In this document: positions 9,095-18,068 of the stretch, piece after piece
Layout: each line of letters starts with the position of its first letter
How positions within the stretch are numbered: the first letter of the stretch is position 1
Origin: an uncultured Saprospiraceae bacterium
GTDB taxonomy: Bacteria; Bacteroidota; Bacteroidia; Chitinophagales; Saprospiraceae
Assembly (NCBI GenBank): GCA_938028705.1
Contig: CALIZI010000421.1
Location: 1 to 51,778, forward strand
Direction: 5' to 3'
DNA: 51,778 bases
The notes under the pieces: generated by a model
Databases searched by the model: none
Told to the model about the DNA's origin: nothing
What the model saw: only the letters and a program-made list of their open reading frames with translations
Made by a program: the position numbers and the translations under genes

Positions 9095-9523
9095 ATGAAA
9101 AATCAAAAAGGCATACAGTTATCGGAATTTCCATTAAAAGATTTAGAAGTATTTGAACATATTTTATTTCACGATACTCCTGTACTTTCACATGTTCGAG
9201 ACTCAACAAAAAATAATTATCTGGCTTATTGGATAGATGATGATAATGTGGCTTATCGTTGGTTGATATTCAAAATAGACCCAATTGATTTAGAGGTTTA
9301 TTTGAGTGGTAAAATTCCTCTCAAAAGTCTCGTCATGTCTCCAAAAAATGATTTTGTTTTTTTTACAGATATGAACGACGGACAATATACAAATAACATT
9401 ATGGTCAAACCCGTTGACCTCATCCCCGATTACATTCCCGACGAAGATTCTTTTTATCGTTCGGGAATTGATAAAAAATACACCGAATTTTTCAAACAAA
9501 CCCTCACCCCCGTATCTGCCTAA
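9095..9523 (+). CDS. Hypothetical protein, tandem paralogue 2 (142 aa)
   Basis: Starts at the ATG at 9095, 10 bp after the previous stop. A longer frame from 9065 would overlap the previous gene and add residues not shared with the paralogue, so it was rejected. The protein begins MKNQKGIQLSEFPLKDLEVF and aligns end to end with the preceding gene, keeping DFVFFTDMNDGQY and KKYTEFFKQTLTPVS. Divergence is spread evenly, so the duplication is not recent. The next gene, a receptor, starts only 17 bp after its stop, so it may share the transcript. Function unknown. Confidence 0.65.
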   Translation: MKNQKGIQLSEFPLKDLEVFEHILFHDTPVLSHVRDSTKNNYLAYWIDDDNVAYRWLIFKIDPIDLEVYLSGKIPLKSLVMSPKNDFVFFTDMNDGQYTNNIMVKPVDLIPDYIPDEDSFYRSGIDKKYTEFFKQTLTPVSA

Positions 9524-9540
9524 AACGATAATTCAAATAA

Positions 9541-11814
9541 ATGACAATCAAGAAATTACTCTTCACCCCGATATTATCACTCTTCGCCCTGTTCGCTGTT
9601 GCCCAAACGGGTGACATCCGCGGCTTTGTATATGACCAAGAAAACGGAGAACCGGTGCTTTTTGCAACGGTTTTTTTAAGCGGTACAAGCTATGGCGGCA
9701 CAACTGACATTAATGGCTTTTTTAATATCGCCAAAGTACCTGTGGGTACATACACACTCACCTGCACCTACGTAGGCTACGACAGCACAGGTGTAACGGT
9801 GGACTTAAAAGCAGGGCGTATCATCAATCAAAGTCTGTACCTCACAGAGAGTTCGACCCAGCTCTCCGAAATCAAAGTAACCGCCAAACGTGAGGAGTCG
9901 CGTTCTGATGTAAAAATCTCCACTATTAAGGTGACACCAAAGGACATCAAGTCCATTCCGGGTACAGGCGGACAAGCGGATTTGGCGCAATATCTCCAAG
10001 TGTTGCCCGGTGTTATTTTTACCGGAGACCAAGGCGGTCAATTGTACATTCGTGGTGGTTCGCCCATTCAAAATAAAATCCTGCTCGATGGGATGACCAT
10101 TTACAATCCTTTTCATTCGATTGGTTTTTTCTCGGTATTTGAGACCGAAATTATCCGCAATGTAGAAGTCATGACAGGTGGTTTTAGTGCCGATTATGGC
10201 GGACGTGTCTCAGCGGTAATTGACATTACTTCGCGCGACGGCAACAAAAAACGCTTTGGCGGATTGATTGGTGCCAATCCTTTTCAAGCCAATGTCTTGT
10301 TGGAAGGACCTATCGTAAAACTTGACGAAGATAGCGGTACAAGTGCGTCCTTTATCCTCACAGGTAAACATTCTTATTTAGAAGAAACCTCCAAATCGCT
10401 GTACAGTTATATAGACAGTACGGGTTTGCCTTTTGGTTTTACCGACCTTTACGGAAAGGTCTCCTTGACGAGCAAAACAGGCTCTAAACTCAACGCATTT
10501 GGTTTTAATTTTCGGGATAATGTCGATATTTCCAACACCTCAAATCTGGATTGGAACAGCTACGGCGGTGGTGTGAATTTCAAACTCATCCCCAATTATG
10601 CCAAGACGATTATTGGTGGTCATTTTGCTTATTCCCAATACGATATTGCTTTGAATGAAACCGACGAAAGACCCCGCGAAAGTAGTATCAATAGTTTTGA
10701 AATAGGTTTTGATATTACAGGCTATGGGCAAGATAGCGAGTTCAATGCAGGTATCGAATTGGAAGGACCGGCTACGGCATTCAGCTTTACCAATGGCTTG
10801 GGTATCAATGTGGAAGAAGATGCTTTTAATACCAATTTCGCGGGTTTTGTCAAGTATAAAAAACGATTGGGCAGCCTTGTTTTTGAGCCGAGTATGCGCG
10901 TGCAATATTATGCCTCTATCAGCGATTTTTCTTTTGAACCCCGCTTAGGTATGAAGCTCAATGCCACGGACAATCTGCGCTTCAAATTTGCCGGAGGTAT
11001 CTTTTCCCAAAACCTCATTAGTGCCGTCAATGAGCGCGATGTTGTCAATCTGTTTGTCGGTTTTCTCTCCTCTCCCGGTCAGGTCGCTACACCCGGTACC
11101 AGTCAAAAAGCTGACTATCGTTACCAACGTTCCATACATGCTATCGGTGGTGTAGAGATTGATTTATTTGAAAATCTGGAACTCAATATCGAACCTTATT
11201 ACAAATATTTTCCGCAACTTATCAACGTCAATCGCAACAAACTCAGTGCAAGCGACCCGAACTATAGCACTGAAAAAGGCGATGCCTACGGTATCGACTT
11301 TCTGTTGCGTTACGATACCAAAAGTCTGTTCCTTTGGGCAGCTTATTCCTTCGGTTTTGTCAATCGTGATGATGGCGAGCAGGTCTATCCCACACACTTT
11401 GATCGTCGGCACAATATCAACCTTGTCGGCAATTACAAATTTGGTGCAGACCGCCTGTGGGAAGCCGGCGTACGTTGGAATATCGGTTCAGGATTTCCAT
11501 TTACCTTGACACAGGGTTTTTATGAAGATTTTAATTTTGAAGATGGTATCAATACCGATTTTATTAGTGAAAACGGCGACTTGGGTGTTATTTATTCCGA
11601 TGACAGAAACTCCGGCAGATTGCCCTATTATCATCGTATGGATGTATCGCTAAAACGAACTTTAGAATTTACAAAATATTTAAAATTAGATATTTACGCA
11701 GGCGTGACCAATGTATATAATCGTGAAAATATCTTTTATTTTGACCGCATTCGCTACGAGCGCGTGAATCAATTGCCCTTGCTGCCAAGCATGGGAATGA
11801 CGATGAGTTTTTAA
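9541..11814 (+). CDS. TonB-dependent receptor with regulatory-like N-terminal domain
   Basis: A 757-residue outer-membrane receptor. It has a signal peptide (LFTPILSLFALFAVAQ), a carboxypeptidase-like regulatory domain (GDIRGFVYDQENGEPVLFAT, about residues 24-105), a TonB plug domain (DLAQYLQVLPGVIFTGDQGG, then QLYIRGGSPIQNKILLDGM, about 150-180), and a beta-barrel ending in the aromatic-terminated strand MGMTMSF, the usual outer-membrane signature. No SusD-like partner adjoins, so this is a general receptor rather than a polysaccharide importer. Substrate unknown. A long hairpin lies just downstream. Confidence 0.88.
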   Translation: MTIKKLLFTPILSLFALFAVAQTGDIRGFVYDQENGEPVLFATVFLSGTSYGGTTDINGFFNIAKVPVGTYTLTCTYVGYDSTGVTVDLKAGRIINQSLYLTESSTQLSEIKVTAKREESRSDVKISTIKVTPKDIKSIPGTGGQADLAQYLQVLPGVIFTGDQGGQLYIRGGSPIQNKILLDGMTIYNPFHSIGFFSVFETEIIRNVEVMTGGFSADYGGRVSAVIDITSRDGNKKRFGGLIGANPFQANVLLEGPIVKLDEDSGTSASFILTGKHSYLEETSKSLYSYIDSTGLPFGFTDLYGKVSLTSKTGSKLNAFGFNFRDNVDISNTSNLDWNSYGGGVNFKLIPNYAKTIIGGHFAYSQYDIALNETDERPRESSINSFEIGFDITGYGQDSEFNAGIELEGPATAFSFTNGLGINVEEDAFNTNFAGFVKYKKRLGSLVFEPSMRVQYYASISDFSFEPRLGMKLNATDNLRFKFAGGIFSQNLISAVNERDVVNLFVGFLSSPGQVATPGTSQKADYRYQRSIHAIGGVEIDLFENLELNIEPYYKYFPQLINVNRNKLSASDPNYSTEKGDAYGIDFLLRYDTKSLFLWAAYSFGFVNRDDGEQVYPTHFDRRHNINLVGNYKFGADRLWEAGVRWNIGSGFPFTLTQGFYEDFNFEDGINTDFISENGDLGVIYSDDRNSGRLPYYHRMDVSLKRTLEFTKYLKLDIYAGVTNVYNRENIFYFDRIRYERVNQLPLLPSMGMTMSF

Positions 11815-11852
11815 TGGGTTTTTCATATATTTAATTTATAATTATTTTAAAA

Positions 11853-11910
11853 CAATGCCATTGAGCTAAGTAGTTTTAAATAGTATTTACAACTTAGCTT
11901 AATGGCATTG
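11853..11910 (+). terminator. Hairpin after the receptor gene (likely terminator)
   Basis: CAATGCCATTgAGCTAAG at 11853-11870 pairs with CTTAGCTtAATGGCATTG at 11893-11910, with an AT-rich loop. There is no clear T-run after it, so termination is inferred from its position 39 bp past the stop. Confidence 0.5.
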
Positions 11911-11990
11911 CATTTTAGCCCCAATAACATTCCATACTTCCTTCCTTTCTTAATATTTTCATCTGAATTTTAATTTTTTTCAATAAAAAA

Positions 11991-12021
11991 TTTGCAAACT
12001 AAAAAAAAGTTTCTACATTTG
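11991..12021 (+). promoter_or_regulatory. Bacteroidota-type promoter of the GntR gene
   Basis: TTTG at 11991-11994, a 19-nt spacer, then TACATTTG at 12014-12021, matching the -33/-7 pattern TTTG/TAnnTTTG. The first operator copy overlaps the -7 element. Confidence 0.75.
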
Positions 12022-12060
12022 GTCAACCAAAAATTGGTCAACCAATTTTTGGTTGACCAA
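12019..12060 (+). promoter_or_regulatory. Triple GntR/FadR-type operator
   Basis: Three 12-bp palindromes of form TTGGT-N2-ACCAA at 12019-12030, 12034-12045 and 12049-12060. Centres are exactly 15 bp apart, and the third has TG instead of CA in the middle. TGGT-N2-ACCA fits the FadR-subfamily consensus. The location over the -7 element and 5' leader predicts autorepression. Confidence 0.8.
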
Positions 12061-12087
12061 ATTGAGCACAAAATAACACCTTTATAT

Positions 12088-12789
12088 ATGTTGGAAAATT
12101 TCAGTGAGATTAAAGTAGAAACCCCCGTTGATAAAATCATTCGGCAGATACGCAGTTTGATTACTTCGGGGCAGTTGAACGCAGGGGATAAATTGCCTTC
12201 TGAAAGACAATTGGCAGAAAAATTCGCGATTGGTCGCTCGTATGTGCGCGATGCCATCCGCAAATTGGAATTTTACGGTATCGTCAAGACCATGCCGCAG
12301 TCGGGAACAGTGGTTGCGGGCTTGGGGATTACAGCTTTGGAAGGTTTGATTACAGATGTGTTAGAAATTGAAGACACTGATTTTGCTTCCTTAGTCGAAA
12401 CGCGAGTGTTGCTCGAAATAAAATCTGCCATGCTTGCTGCCGAGCGCAGAAGTTCTGATGATATCATCTCTTTAGAAAAAGCCCTGACCGCCTACGAAAC
12501 CAAACTCGCACAAGATGGGCAAGCCGTAGAAGAAGATTTATTATTTCACCTCAAAATCGCCGAAGCCGGCAAAAATAAAGTCCTTAAATCACTCATGCTC
12601 ATCATCATCCCCGATATTATTAAGAGTTATGCCACACTCAAGGTGTGTAACAGCGATACCGTCTCCAAAACAATTGATGAACACCGCCAAATTCTCGATT
12701 ATATTATTCAACAAGATACCGAAGCGGTACAAAAAGCCATGCAACTCCACCTTCAGGATGTGCTTGGGTTCTCTCGGAAAAGTATTTAG
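12088..12789 (+). CDS. GntR-family regulator, FadR subfamily (FCD domain)
   Basis: A 233-residue transcription factor that likely controls the alginate locus beside it. The N-terminal winged helix-turn-helix spans about residues 5-75 (VDKIIRQIRSLI, then KLPSERQLAEKFAIGRSYV). The C-terminal all-helical FCD ligand domain contains ETRVLLEIKSAMLAAERR, DLLFHLKIAEAGKNKVL and DEHRQILDYI, whose Asp and His residues fit the FCD metal/ligand pocket. The ATG at 12088 gives a standard GntR N-terminus. The longer frame to 11992 would run through the operators and promoter and was rejected. FadR-type regulators in uronate loci usually respond to pathway sugars such as KDG or KDPG. That is inference here. 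Confidence 0.88.
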   Translation: MLENFSEIKVETPVDKIIRQIRSLITSGQLNAGDKLPSERQLAEKFAIGRSYVRDAIRKLEFYGIVKTMPQSGTVVAGLGITALEGLITDVLEIEDTDFASLVETRVLLEIKSAMLAAERRSSDDIISLEKALTAYETKLAQDGQAVEEDLLFHLKIAEAGKNKVLKSLMLIIIPDIIKSYATLKVCNSDTVSKTIDEHRQILDYIIQQDTEAVQKAMQLHLQDVLGFSRKSI

Positions 12790-12963
12790 GTGGAGGCTGA
12801 TATTAAATTTGGAGGCTACCCATTTAACTTTGCCTAAACCGAATACTCGTCAGACGAATCCCTTTATTCAATGCGAATATTTTATGAGATAAACTCACGA
12901 CATTTCACAAAAACCTTCGTCAGACAACAAAATTTTTACATTGTATTAAAATAAATATTTTAC

Positions 12964-13134
12964 CTTGACAATGTTAAATTAGATTTTTGTTTACTATAAA
13001 ATAGGTGTCTCGAATTTGACCTAAAACTCGTCAGACATTTTCAAAATGTCAGACGAGTTTTAGGTCAAATTCGAGGCAGACTTCCGATTTTAAGTATAAA
13101 CATACTTTTATTTTTTTAATTTAAAATTATCAAG
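12964..13134. repeat. Nested-palindrome MITE-like element, copy 2
   Basis: Begins CTTGACAATGTTAAAT and ends ATTATCAAG, matching the ends of copy 1 at 7303-7514. It is centred on a 65-nt hairpin (13010-13074) with 32-bp arms and one mismatch, containing CTCGTCAGACATTTT. The right flank shares AAACATACTTTTATTTTT with copy 1. The rest of the 590-bp gap between gntR and susC is AT-rich with no gene. Confidence 0.7.
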
Positions 13135-13260
13135 TTACAAATTGAATAATAATATTTATAAATAAATTTATATTTCACAAAAAATAATTAATTATAATAT
13201 TTTTTTTATTAGCTAAAATAAATTTTATAATCATTTGATTTTAAATAAAAAAATCGCAAA

Positions 13261-13298
13261 TATTCTCGTCGGACATTTCATAAAATGTCCGACGAATA
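13261..13298. repeat. Short related hairpin
   Basis: GTCGGACATTT pairs with AAATGTCCGAC across a 4-nt loop. It is a variant of the CGTCAGACATTT core, about 80 bp upstream of susC, so it could affect the susC leader. Confidence 0.55.
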
Positions 13299-13379
13299 GG
13301 CACCCGAAAACATTAATTCTCACCCCCGGAAACTACAAACACGACTTCAAGCGACAAACTATAAATCAATTTTTACGTT

Positions 13380-16300
13380 ATGAAAAATACCATACTCTAC
13401 TATAAAATCCTATGCCTTATGGTACTTGGGATTTTGTATTGCCAGTTGAGTTTTGCGACAAATTCAACAACAAATTTGGCACTTGATAATCTACATGAAA
13501 CACCTACTAAGACGATTAGCGGAACGATTACCGACGATAACGGAGAGCCACTGATAGCCGTCAATGTAGCCGTAAAAGGCACTGTACGCGGCGCAATCAC
13601 CGATGTCAATGGTAAATTTACGATTGAAGCCAATGAAGGTGAAATCTTGGAAATTTTTTATGTGGGCTATATCAATCAAGAAGTTGTAATCGGCAGTGAA
13701 TCAAACTACGTCATCGCGATGCGTCCTGACAGCGAATTGTTGGATGAAGTGGTCGTTATCGGTTACGGTAAACAGAAGAAATCACACCTCACCGGTTCAG
13801 TTTCTAAGATTGAAAATGAGCAACTCGACCAAATTCCTATTGCGCGTGTCGATGATGCGATAGTCGGTCAGGTAGCGGGTATCAATGTTCAGATGAGCAA
13901 CCCGGCTGCAGGTGAAGCACCCGATATTCGTGTGCGCGGACAAGGCTCTATCTCCTTCGATTCCAATCCATTAATCGTAGTGGATGGTATCGCGGTAGGT
14001 ACGGATGCCGATTACCTGTCCAGTTTGGATATGAACGATGTGGAGTCTATCGAAATCTTGAAAGATGCCGCTTCGTCTGCCATTTATGGTTCGCGAGGTG
14101 CGAATGGTGTCATTATGATTACCACCAAAGACGGTGCAGAAGGTCCGACTACATTCAGCTATAATACCTATGTGGGTTTCAAAGATGTTCCTGCCACCGA
14201 CGTACTCACGACCGTAGATGATTGGTTGCAATACACCCGCGAAAATAATAATGGTGAATTGCCCGACAAATTACAATACGTCGAAGCACTTCAAGCTGCC
14301 GGAGTTCCCGAAACAAATTGGGAAGAAGTCATGTTTGATGGCGGAATGATTCACAGTCATTCGCTTTCAGCAAGAGGTGGTACGAAAAATACCAAATTCA
14401 GAGCTGCCGTCAGTTATCTTGACGACCAGGGGGTTTTATTGACAGATAATTTTGAAAAAATTAATTTCCGACTGAATTTAAATACAAAAATCAGCAATAG
14501 AGTCACTTTTGGAGTCACGCTAAATCCCTCACGCACAGTGCAGCGGAGATTCCCGATAGGCGTACACGATGCAGTTCGCCAACACGCTTGGTTGCCACTT
14601 TATCTTGATAATACAAGTATTCAATATGTCAATCGCTTCCGCGAAAATGGCAGATGGACAGATGCACAAGTGGGTGATTATGCGATGGAACGTATGTTTG
14701 ACGATTACGACCTCGAAGGCGGCACGCCATCCGAAGGAAGTGGTACAGATATAAGTGGTACATCTAACCAAAGCTCACTCGCAAAAGTCCTCGAAAGAGA
14801 ACGTTATAAGTACCAAACCAAAATTTTCGCCAATGCTTTTGTGAATGTCAAACTATTCGATGGTTTGTCCTTCAAACAAACCGTTGGTGGCGATATTCGC
14901 TTCACAAAAAATACACGTTGGGCAGGTGTACAAGCTTCGCGTAATGGCGCGTCGGATTCCGAATCTATCCTCACCACAGAGGACAGATTGCATACCATCA
15001 ACGAAAGTACACTCAACTATAATAAAGAAATTGGCAATCACGAAATCAATGCTGTTGCGGGTTTTGCTTTTGAAAGTTGGGATAGAGAATACAGCGAACT
15101 CGAAGCCGCAGGTTTTGAAAATGACTTGATACAAACGATTCCCGCTGCCAACCTCGTTGGTGCAGAGACTTCTTCTTCCAGAGAAGCATTAGTATCCTAC
15201 CTGTCGCGTGTCAATTATGCCTTTGCTGACAAATATTTGTTCTCATTGAGCGCACGTTGGGATGGTAGTTCCAAATTCGGACCCGATAGCAAGTTCGGTT
15301 TCTTCCCTGCCGCATCCGTAGGATGGCGTATTTCACAAGAAAATTTCTTGAAAGATAATGATATTATCGACGAACTCAAGTTGCGCTTCAGCTACGGTAT
15401 TACGGGTAGTAATTCGGGCATTGGCGAGTACGACCATATCGGTTTGATTGAACCTGTCGGTACGGCACTCGGTGGTAGCAATATCGGTTTCAATGCCACC
15501 AATATCTCCAATTCATTACTTGGTTGGGAGCAACTTGTAGAATATAATCCGGGTATCGACCTCTCTATTTTGGGCGGACGCTTCGGCGCATCATTCGACT
15601 ATTACAATCGTACAAGTGAAGACCTCTTATTGAATTTACCAATTCCTTCGGTGACAGGCTTTGGCTCGGCTTTGGTCAATCAAGGTGTGGTCGAAAACAG
15701 GGGATTCGAACTCGAACTTCGCGCAGGTCTTATTTCCAACAGTAAATTCTCTTGGAATACTTCCGCAATTTTCACCCGCAATCAAAACGAACTCATTGAT
15801 TTTGCAGGTGCAAGTGGCTTAATTAGTATTGTAGATGACAAACGCCCTGCCGAATGGATCGCATTGGAAGGACACCCGATTTCTTCCTTTTATGGTTATG
15901 TCGTAAAAGATGAAATTGCTTTAGAATATCTCAAAAATCCCTTCTATCCAATCAATGGACAATCGCAAGATATTTATGTCAAAGACCTCAATGGTGATGG
16001 CGTAATTGATACCGATGACCGTACAATGTTGGGTTCTCCTTACCCGGATTTGATTTGGAGTTTCAGTAATAATATAAGAGTGGGCGACTTCGATTTGAGT
16101 TTTATGTTGCAAGGTTCGCATGGTGCAGAAGTGCGAAATATTTCCTCGCAATACATCAAGCAAGAATTTTCGAGCAACCAAGATTATAACAGTGATTTCC
16201 CCGATGCTGATTTGGTGGTACAACGTATATTTACAAATGATGATATACAAGACGCTGATTATTTTGCACTTAGAAATGTCAATTTAGGTTATCAAATACC

Positions 16301-16508
16301 TAATAGCTTGCTCGACCAAGTGGGCATCCGCGACCTCCGCGTATATGTAGGCGCGCAAAATCTGATTTACATGATGGCAGATAATTACGTGGGTTACAAT
16401 CCTGAAGGTTACGACCAAGGACGTGGCAATCCACTCACTTACGGCTACCAACGCGGACCTGCACCGATTTATCGCACCATTTCCGCAGGACTTAATTTGC
16501 AATTCTAA
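13380..16508 (+). CDS. SusC/RagA-type TonB-dependent transporter (first pair)
   Basis: A 1042-residue outer-membrane importer for alginate oligosaccharides by context. It has a signal peptide (about 1-26), a carboxypeptidase-like regulatory domain (TKTISGTITDDNGEPLIAVN, about 43-125), then LDEVVVIGYGKQKKSHLTGS, the hallmark SusC junction, and the plug domain with PDIRVRGQGSISFDSNPLIV, VDGI and KDAASSAIYGSRGANGVIMI, and a barrel ending ISAGLNLQF. It works with the SusD lipoprotein encoded next. The 138-bp gap to that gene is filled by a large GC-rich palindrome. This is one of two SusC genes in the locus. They differ throughout and are not a recent duplication. Confidence 0.95.
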   Translation: MKNTILYYKILCLMVLGILYCQLSFATNSTTNLALDNLHETPTKTISGTITDDNGEPLIAVNVAVKGTVRGAITDVNGKFTIEANEGEILEIFYVGYINQEVVIGSESNYVIAMRPDSELLDEVVVIGYGKQKKSHLTGSVSKIENEQLDQIPIARVDDAIVGQVAGINVQMSNPAAGEAPDIRVRGQGSISFDSNPLIVVDGIAVGTDADYLSSLDMNDVESIEILKDAASSAIYGSRGANGVIMITTKDGAEGPTTFSYNTYVGFKDVPATDVLTTVDDWLQYTRENNNGELPDKLQYVEALQAAGVPETNWEEVMFDGGMIHSHSLSARGGTKNTKFRAAVSYLDDQGVLLTDNFEKINFRLNLNTKISNRVTFGVTLNPSRTVQRRFPIGVHDAVRQHAWLPLYLDNTSIQYVNRFRENGRWTDAQVGDYAMERMFDDYDLEGGTPSEGSGTDISGTSNQSSLAKVLERERYKYQTKIFANAFVNVKLFDGLSFKQTVGGDIRFTKNTRWAGVQASRNGASDSESILTTEDRLHTINESTLNYNKEIGNHEINAVAGFAFESWDREYSELEAAGFENDLIQTIPAANLVGAETSSSREALVSYLSRVNYAFADKYLFSLSARWDGSSKFGPDSKFGFFPAASVGWRISQENFLKDNDIIDELKLRFSYGITGSNSGIGEYDHIGLIEPVGTALGGSNIGFNATNISNSLLGWEQLVEYNPGIDLSILGGRFGASFDYYNRTSEDLLLNLPIPSVTGFGSALVNQGVVENRGFELELRAGLISNSKFSWNTSAIFTRNQNELIDFAGASGLISIVDDKRPAEWIALEGHPISSFYGYVVKDEIALEYLKNPFYPINGQSQDIYVKDLNGDGVIDTDDRTMLGSPYPDLIWSFSNNIRVGDFDLSFMLQGSHGAEVRNISSQYIKQEFSSNQDYNSDFPDADLVVQRIFTNDDIQDADYFALRNVNLGYQIPNSLLDQVGIRDLRVYVGAQNLIYMMADNYVGYNPEGYDQGRGNPLTYGYQRGPAPIYRTISAGLNLQF

Positions 16509-16518
16509 AATGTAACAC

Positions 16519-16629
16519 ACGTAGCGCGGCACTTCCAGTCCGCGCCTCGTAGAACGATGCTTCCAGCTCGTTCCCACGTTAATTTTGCATTGCACACGCG
16601 AGGCGCGGACTGGAAGTGCCGCGCTACGT
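16519..16629. repeat. GC-rich REP-like palindrome between susC and susD (family B)
   Basis: Perfect 31-bp inverted repeats (16519-16549 and 16599-16629) containing GCGCGGCACTTCCAGTCCGC, with a loop that holds another partial copy (ATGCTTCCAGCTCGTTCC). Related copies lie at 17995, 24821, 30244 and 30735. It is far more GC-rich than the surroundings. Confidence 0.85.
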
Positions 16630-16646
16630 TCAACAAAAATATAAAA

Positions 16647-17993
16647 ATGAAAAATATAAAATATATAATATTCACCTTTACGATATTGCTGGCGTTCGGT
16701 TGCCAAGACCAACTCGACCTTGCGCCCGAATCACAGATAGGTGAAAACGGTTTTTATGAAAATGCCTCACAAGTAGAAGCGGCGGTCATAGCCATTTACG
16801 ATGGTCTGCAAAATGTACCGCTACGCGAATTTGCATTGACCGAAATGCGTTCCGACAACACCCGCACCAAATCCAGCGAAGGAGACTGGGCGCAGTTTGA
16901 AAGTTTCGATGTAGAACCTACCAATCTTGCCATAGGTCAATATTGGGCAGCAAATTACAACGTTATTTTCCGTGCCAATCGCGTACTCGAAAACTTGGAT
17001 GTTGTAGATGATGGAAGCCTTAAAAATCAGTTTGAAGGCGAGGCAAAATTTGCCCGTGCATTGGCACACTTCAACCTAACGAGAGCCTTTGGTAGCGTAC
17101 CGATTATTGATAAAGTTATTATCCAAACCGACACCGAATTTTTCGGACAAGACGACCAGAGTGCTGTCCTTTCAGCCATAGAATCCGACCTCATTTCGGC
17201 TACAGAATTGCTCCCACCCTCCATGCCATTTGGACGTGCGAGCGAGGGTGCTGCCTATGCATTATTGGGCAAAGTAAGACTGACGCAAGGTAATTACAGT
17301 GGTGCGGAATCCACCTTGGGTGCCTTGATTTCGAGTAACCTCTATACACTTATGGACAACTACCACGATGTATTTTATTCGGAAGGCAATGACGAAATTA
17401 TCTTCGCCATTCCTTACCTTGACGATGATGCCAACGAAAGCCAAGACTACTCATTTGAGATGACGGCTGGCGGTGTGGTCAGTGGTCTCAATTACATCAC
17501 CGACGATTTCAACGCCAATTACAGCCCGGAAGAAACCGTCAGAACCGAGACCTTATTCAATCCCCTCGTTCCTGCCGAAGTCGGTAAGTTTATGACCGTT
17601 TCTTCGGATGCCCGTTTGTGTGGCAATGATTGGATAGTCTTGCGCCATGCGGATGTCTTGCTCATGTATGCAGAGGCAATTATGGCAGGTGGCGCATCCA
17701 CTACAAATAGTTCAGCCTTAGATGCTTACAACGCAGTACGCACCCGCGCAGCCATGCCTACCGCCGATACAGAATTGACAAAAGAAATGCTCCTCAACGA
17801 GCGCAGAACTGAACTCGCATTTGAGAATCACCGCTTTTACGACCTCGTCCGCTTCGGCGTGGCAGAGAGCGTACTCAGCGCATTTGCTACCGCGAATGGT
17901 GAAGTATTCGCACCTACGGATGTGATACTGCCTATTCCGCAAAATGAAATTAACGTTAGCGGCGGCGCACTCACGCAAAATCCGGGTTATTAG
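16647..17993 (+). CDS. SusD/RagB-type surface glycan-binding lipoprotein (first pair)
   Basis: A 448-residue lipoprotein that captures glycan at the cell surface and forms the lid of the SusC barrel. It has a lipoprotein signal with Cys in LLAFGCQDQ (about residue 18), the SusD-like start (LDLAPESQIGENGFYENASQVEAAV), a tetratricopeptide-type helical core (EAKFARALAHFNLTRAFGSV), and the RagB/SusD C-terminus ending LTQNPGY with NERRTELAFENHRFYDLVRFG before it. The ATG at 16647 begins a proper signal peptide. The longer frame from 16557 would translate the palindrome and was rejected. It pairs with the SusC upstream. Confidence 0.94.
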   Translation: MKNIKYIIFTFTILLAFGCQDQLDLAPESQIGENGFYENASQVEAAVIAIYDGLQNVPLREFALTEMRSDNTRTKSSEGDWAQFESFDVEPTNLAIGQYWAANYNVIFRANRVLENLDVVDDGSLKNQFEGEAKFARALAHFNLTRAFGSVPIIDKVIIQTDTEFFGQDDQSAVLSAIESDLISATELLPPSMPFGRASEGAAYALLGKVRLTQGNYSGAESTLGALISSNLYTLMDNYHDVFYSEGNDEIIFAIPYLDDDANESQDYSFEMTAGGVVSGLNYITDDFNANYSPEETVRTETLFNPLVPAEVGKFMTVSSDARLCGNDWIVLRHADVLLMYAEAIMAGGASTTNSSALDAYNAVRTRAAMPTADTELTKEMLLNERRTELAFENHRFYDLVRFGVAESVLSAFATANGEVFAPTDVILPIPQNEINVSGGALTQNPGY

Positions 17994-17994
17994 A

Positions 17995-18030
17995 ACGTAG
18001 CACGGTGCTTCCAGCCCGTGTTTCACGTTA
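17995..18030. repeat. Single arm of the family B REP-like repeat
   Basis: ACGTAGCACGGTGCTTCCAG followed by CCCGTG, immediately after the susD stop. Only one arm is present, so it forms a short hairpin with its own CACGG/CCCGTG ends. Confidence 0.6.
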
Positions 18031-18068
18031 GATAGGAAAAACCCATTATCATTATCAAATTAATAAAA

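Noticed and set aside
16284-16712. Minus-strand frame spanning the susC-susD palindrome
   Set aside because: It is a product of the palindrome and the antisense of susC and has no domain.
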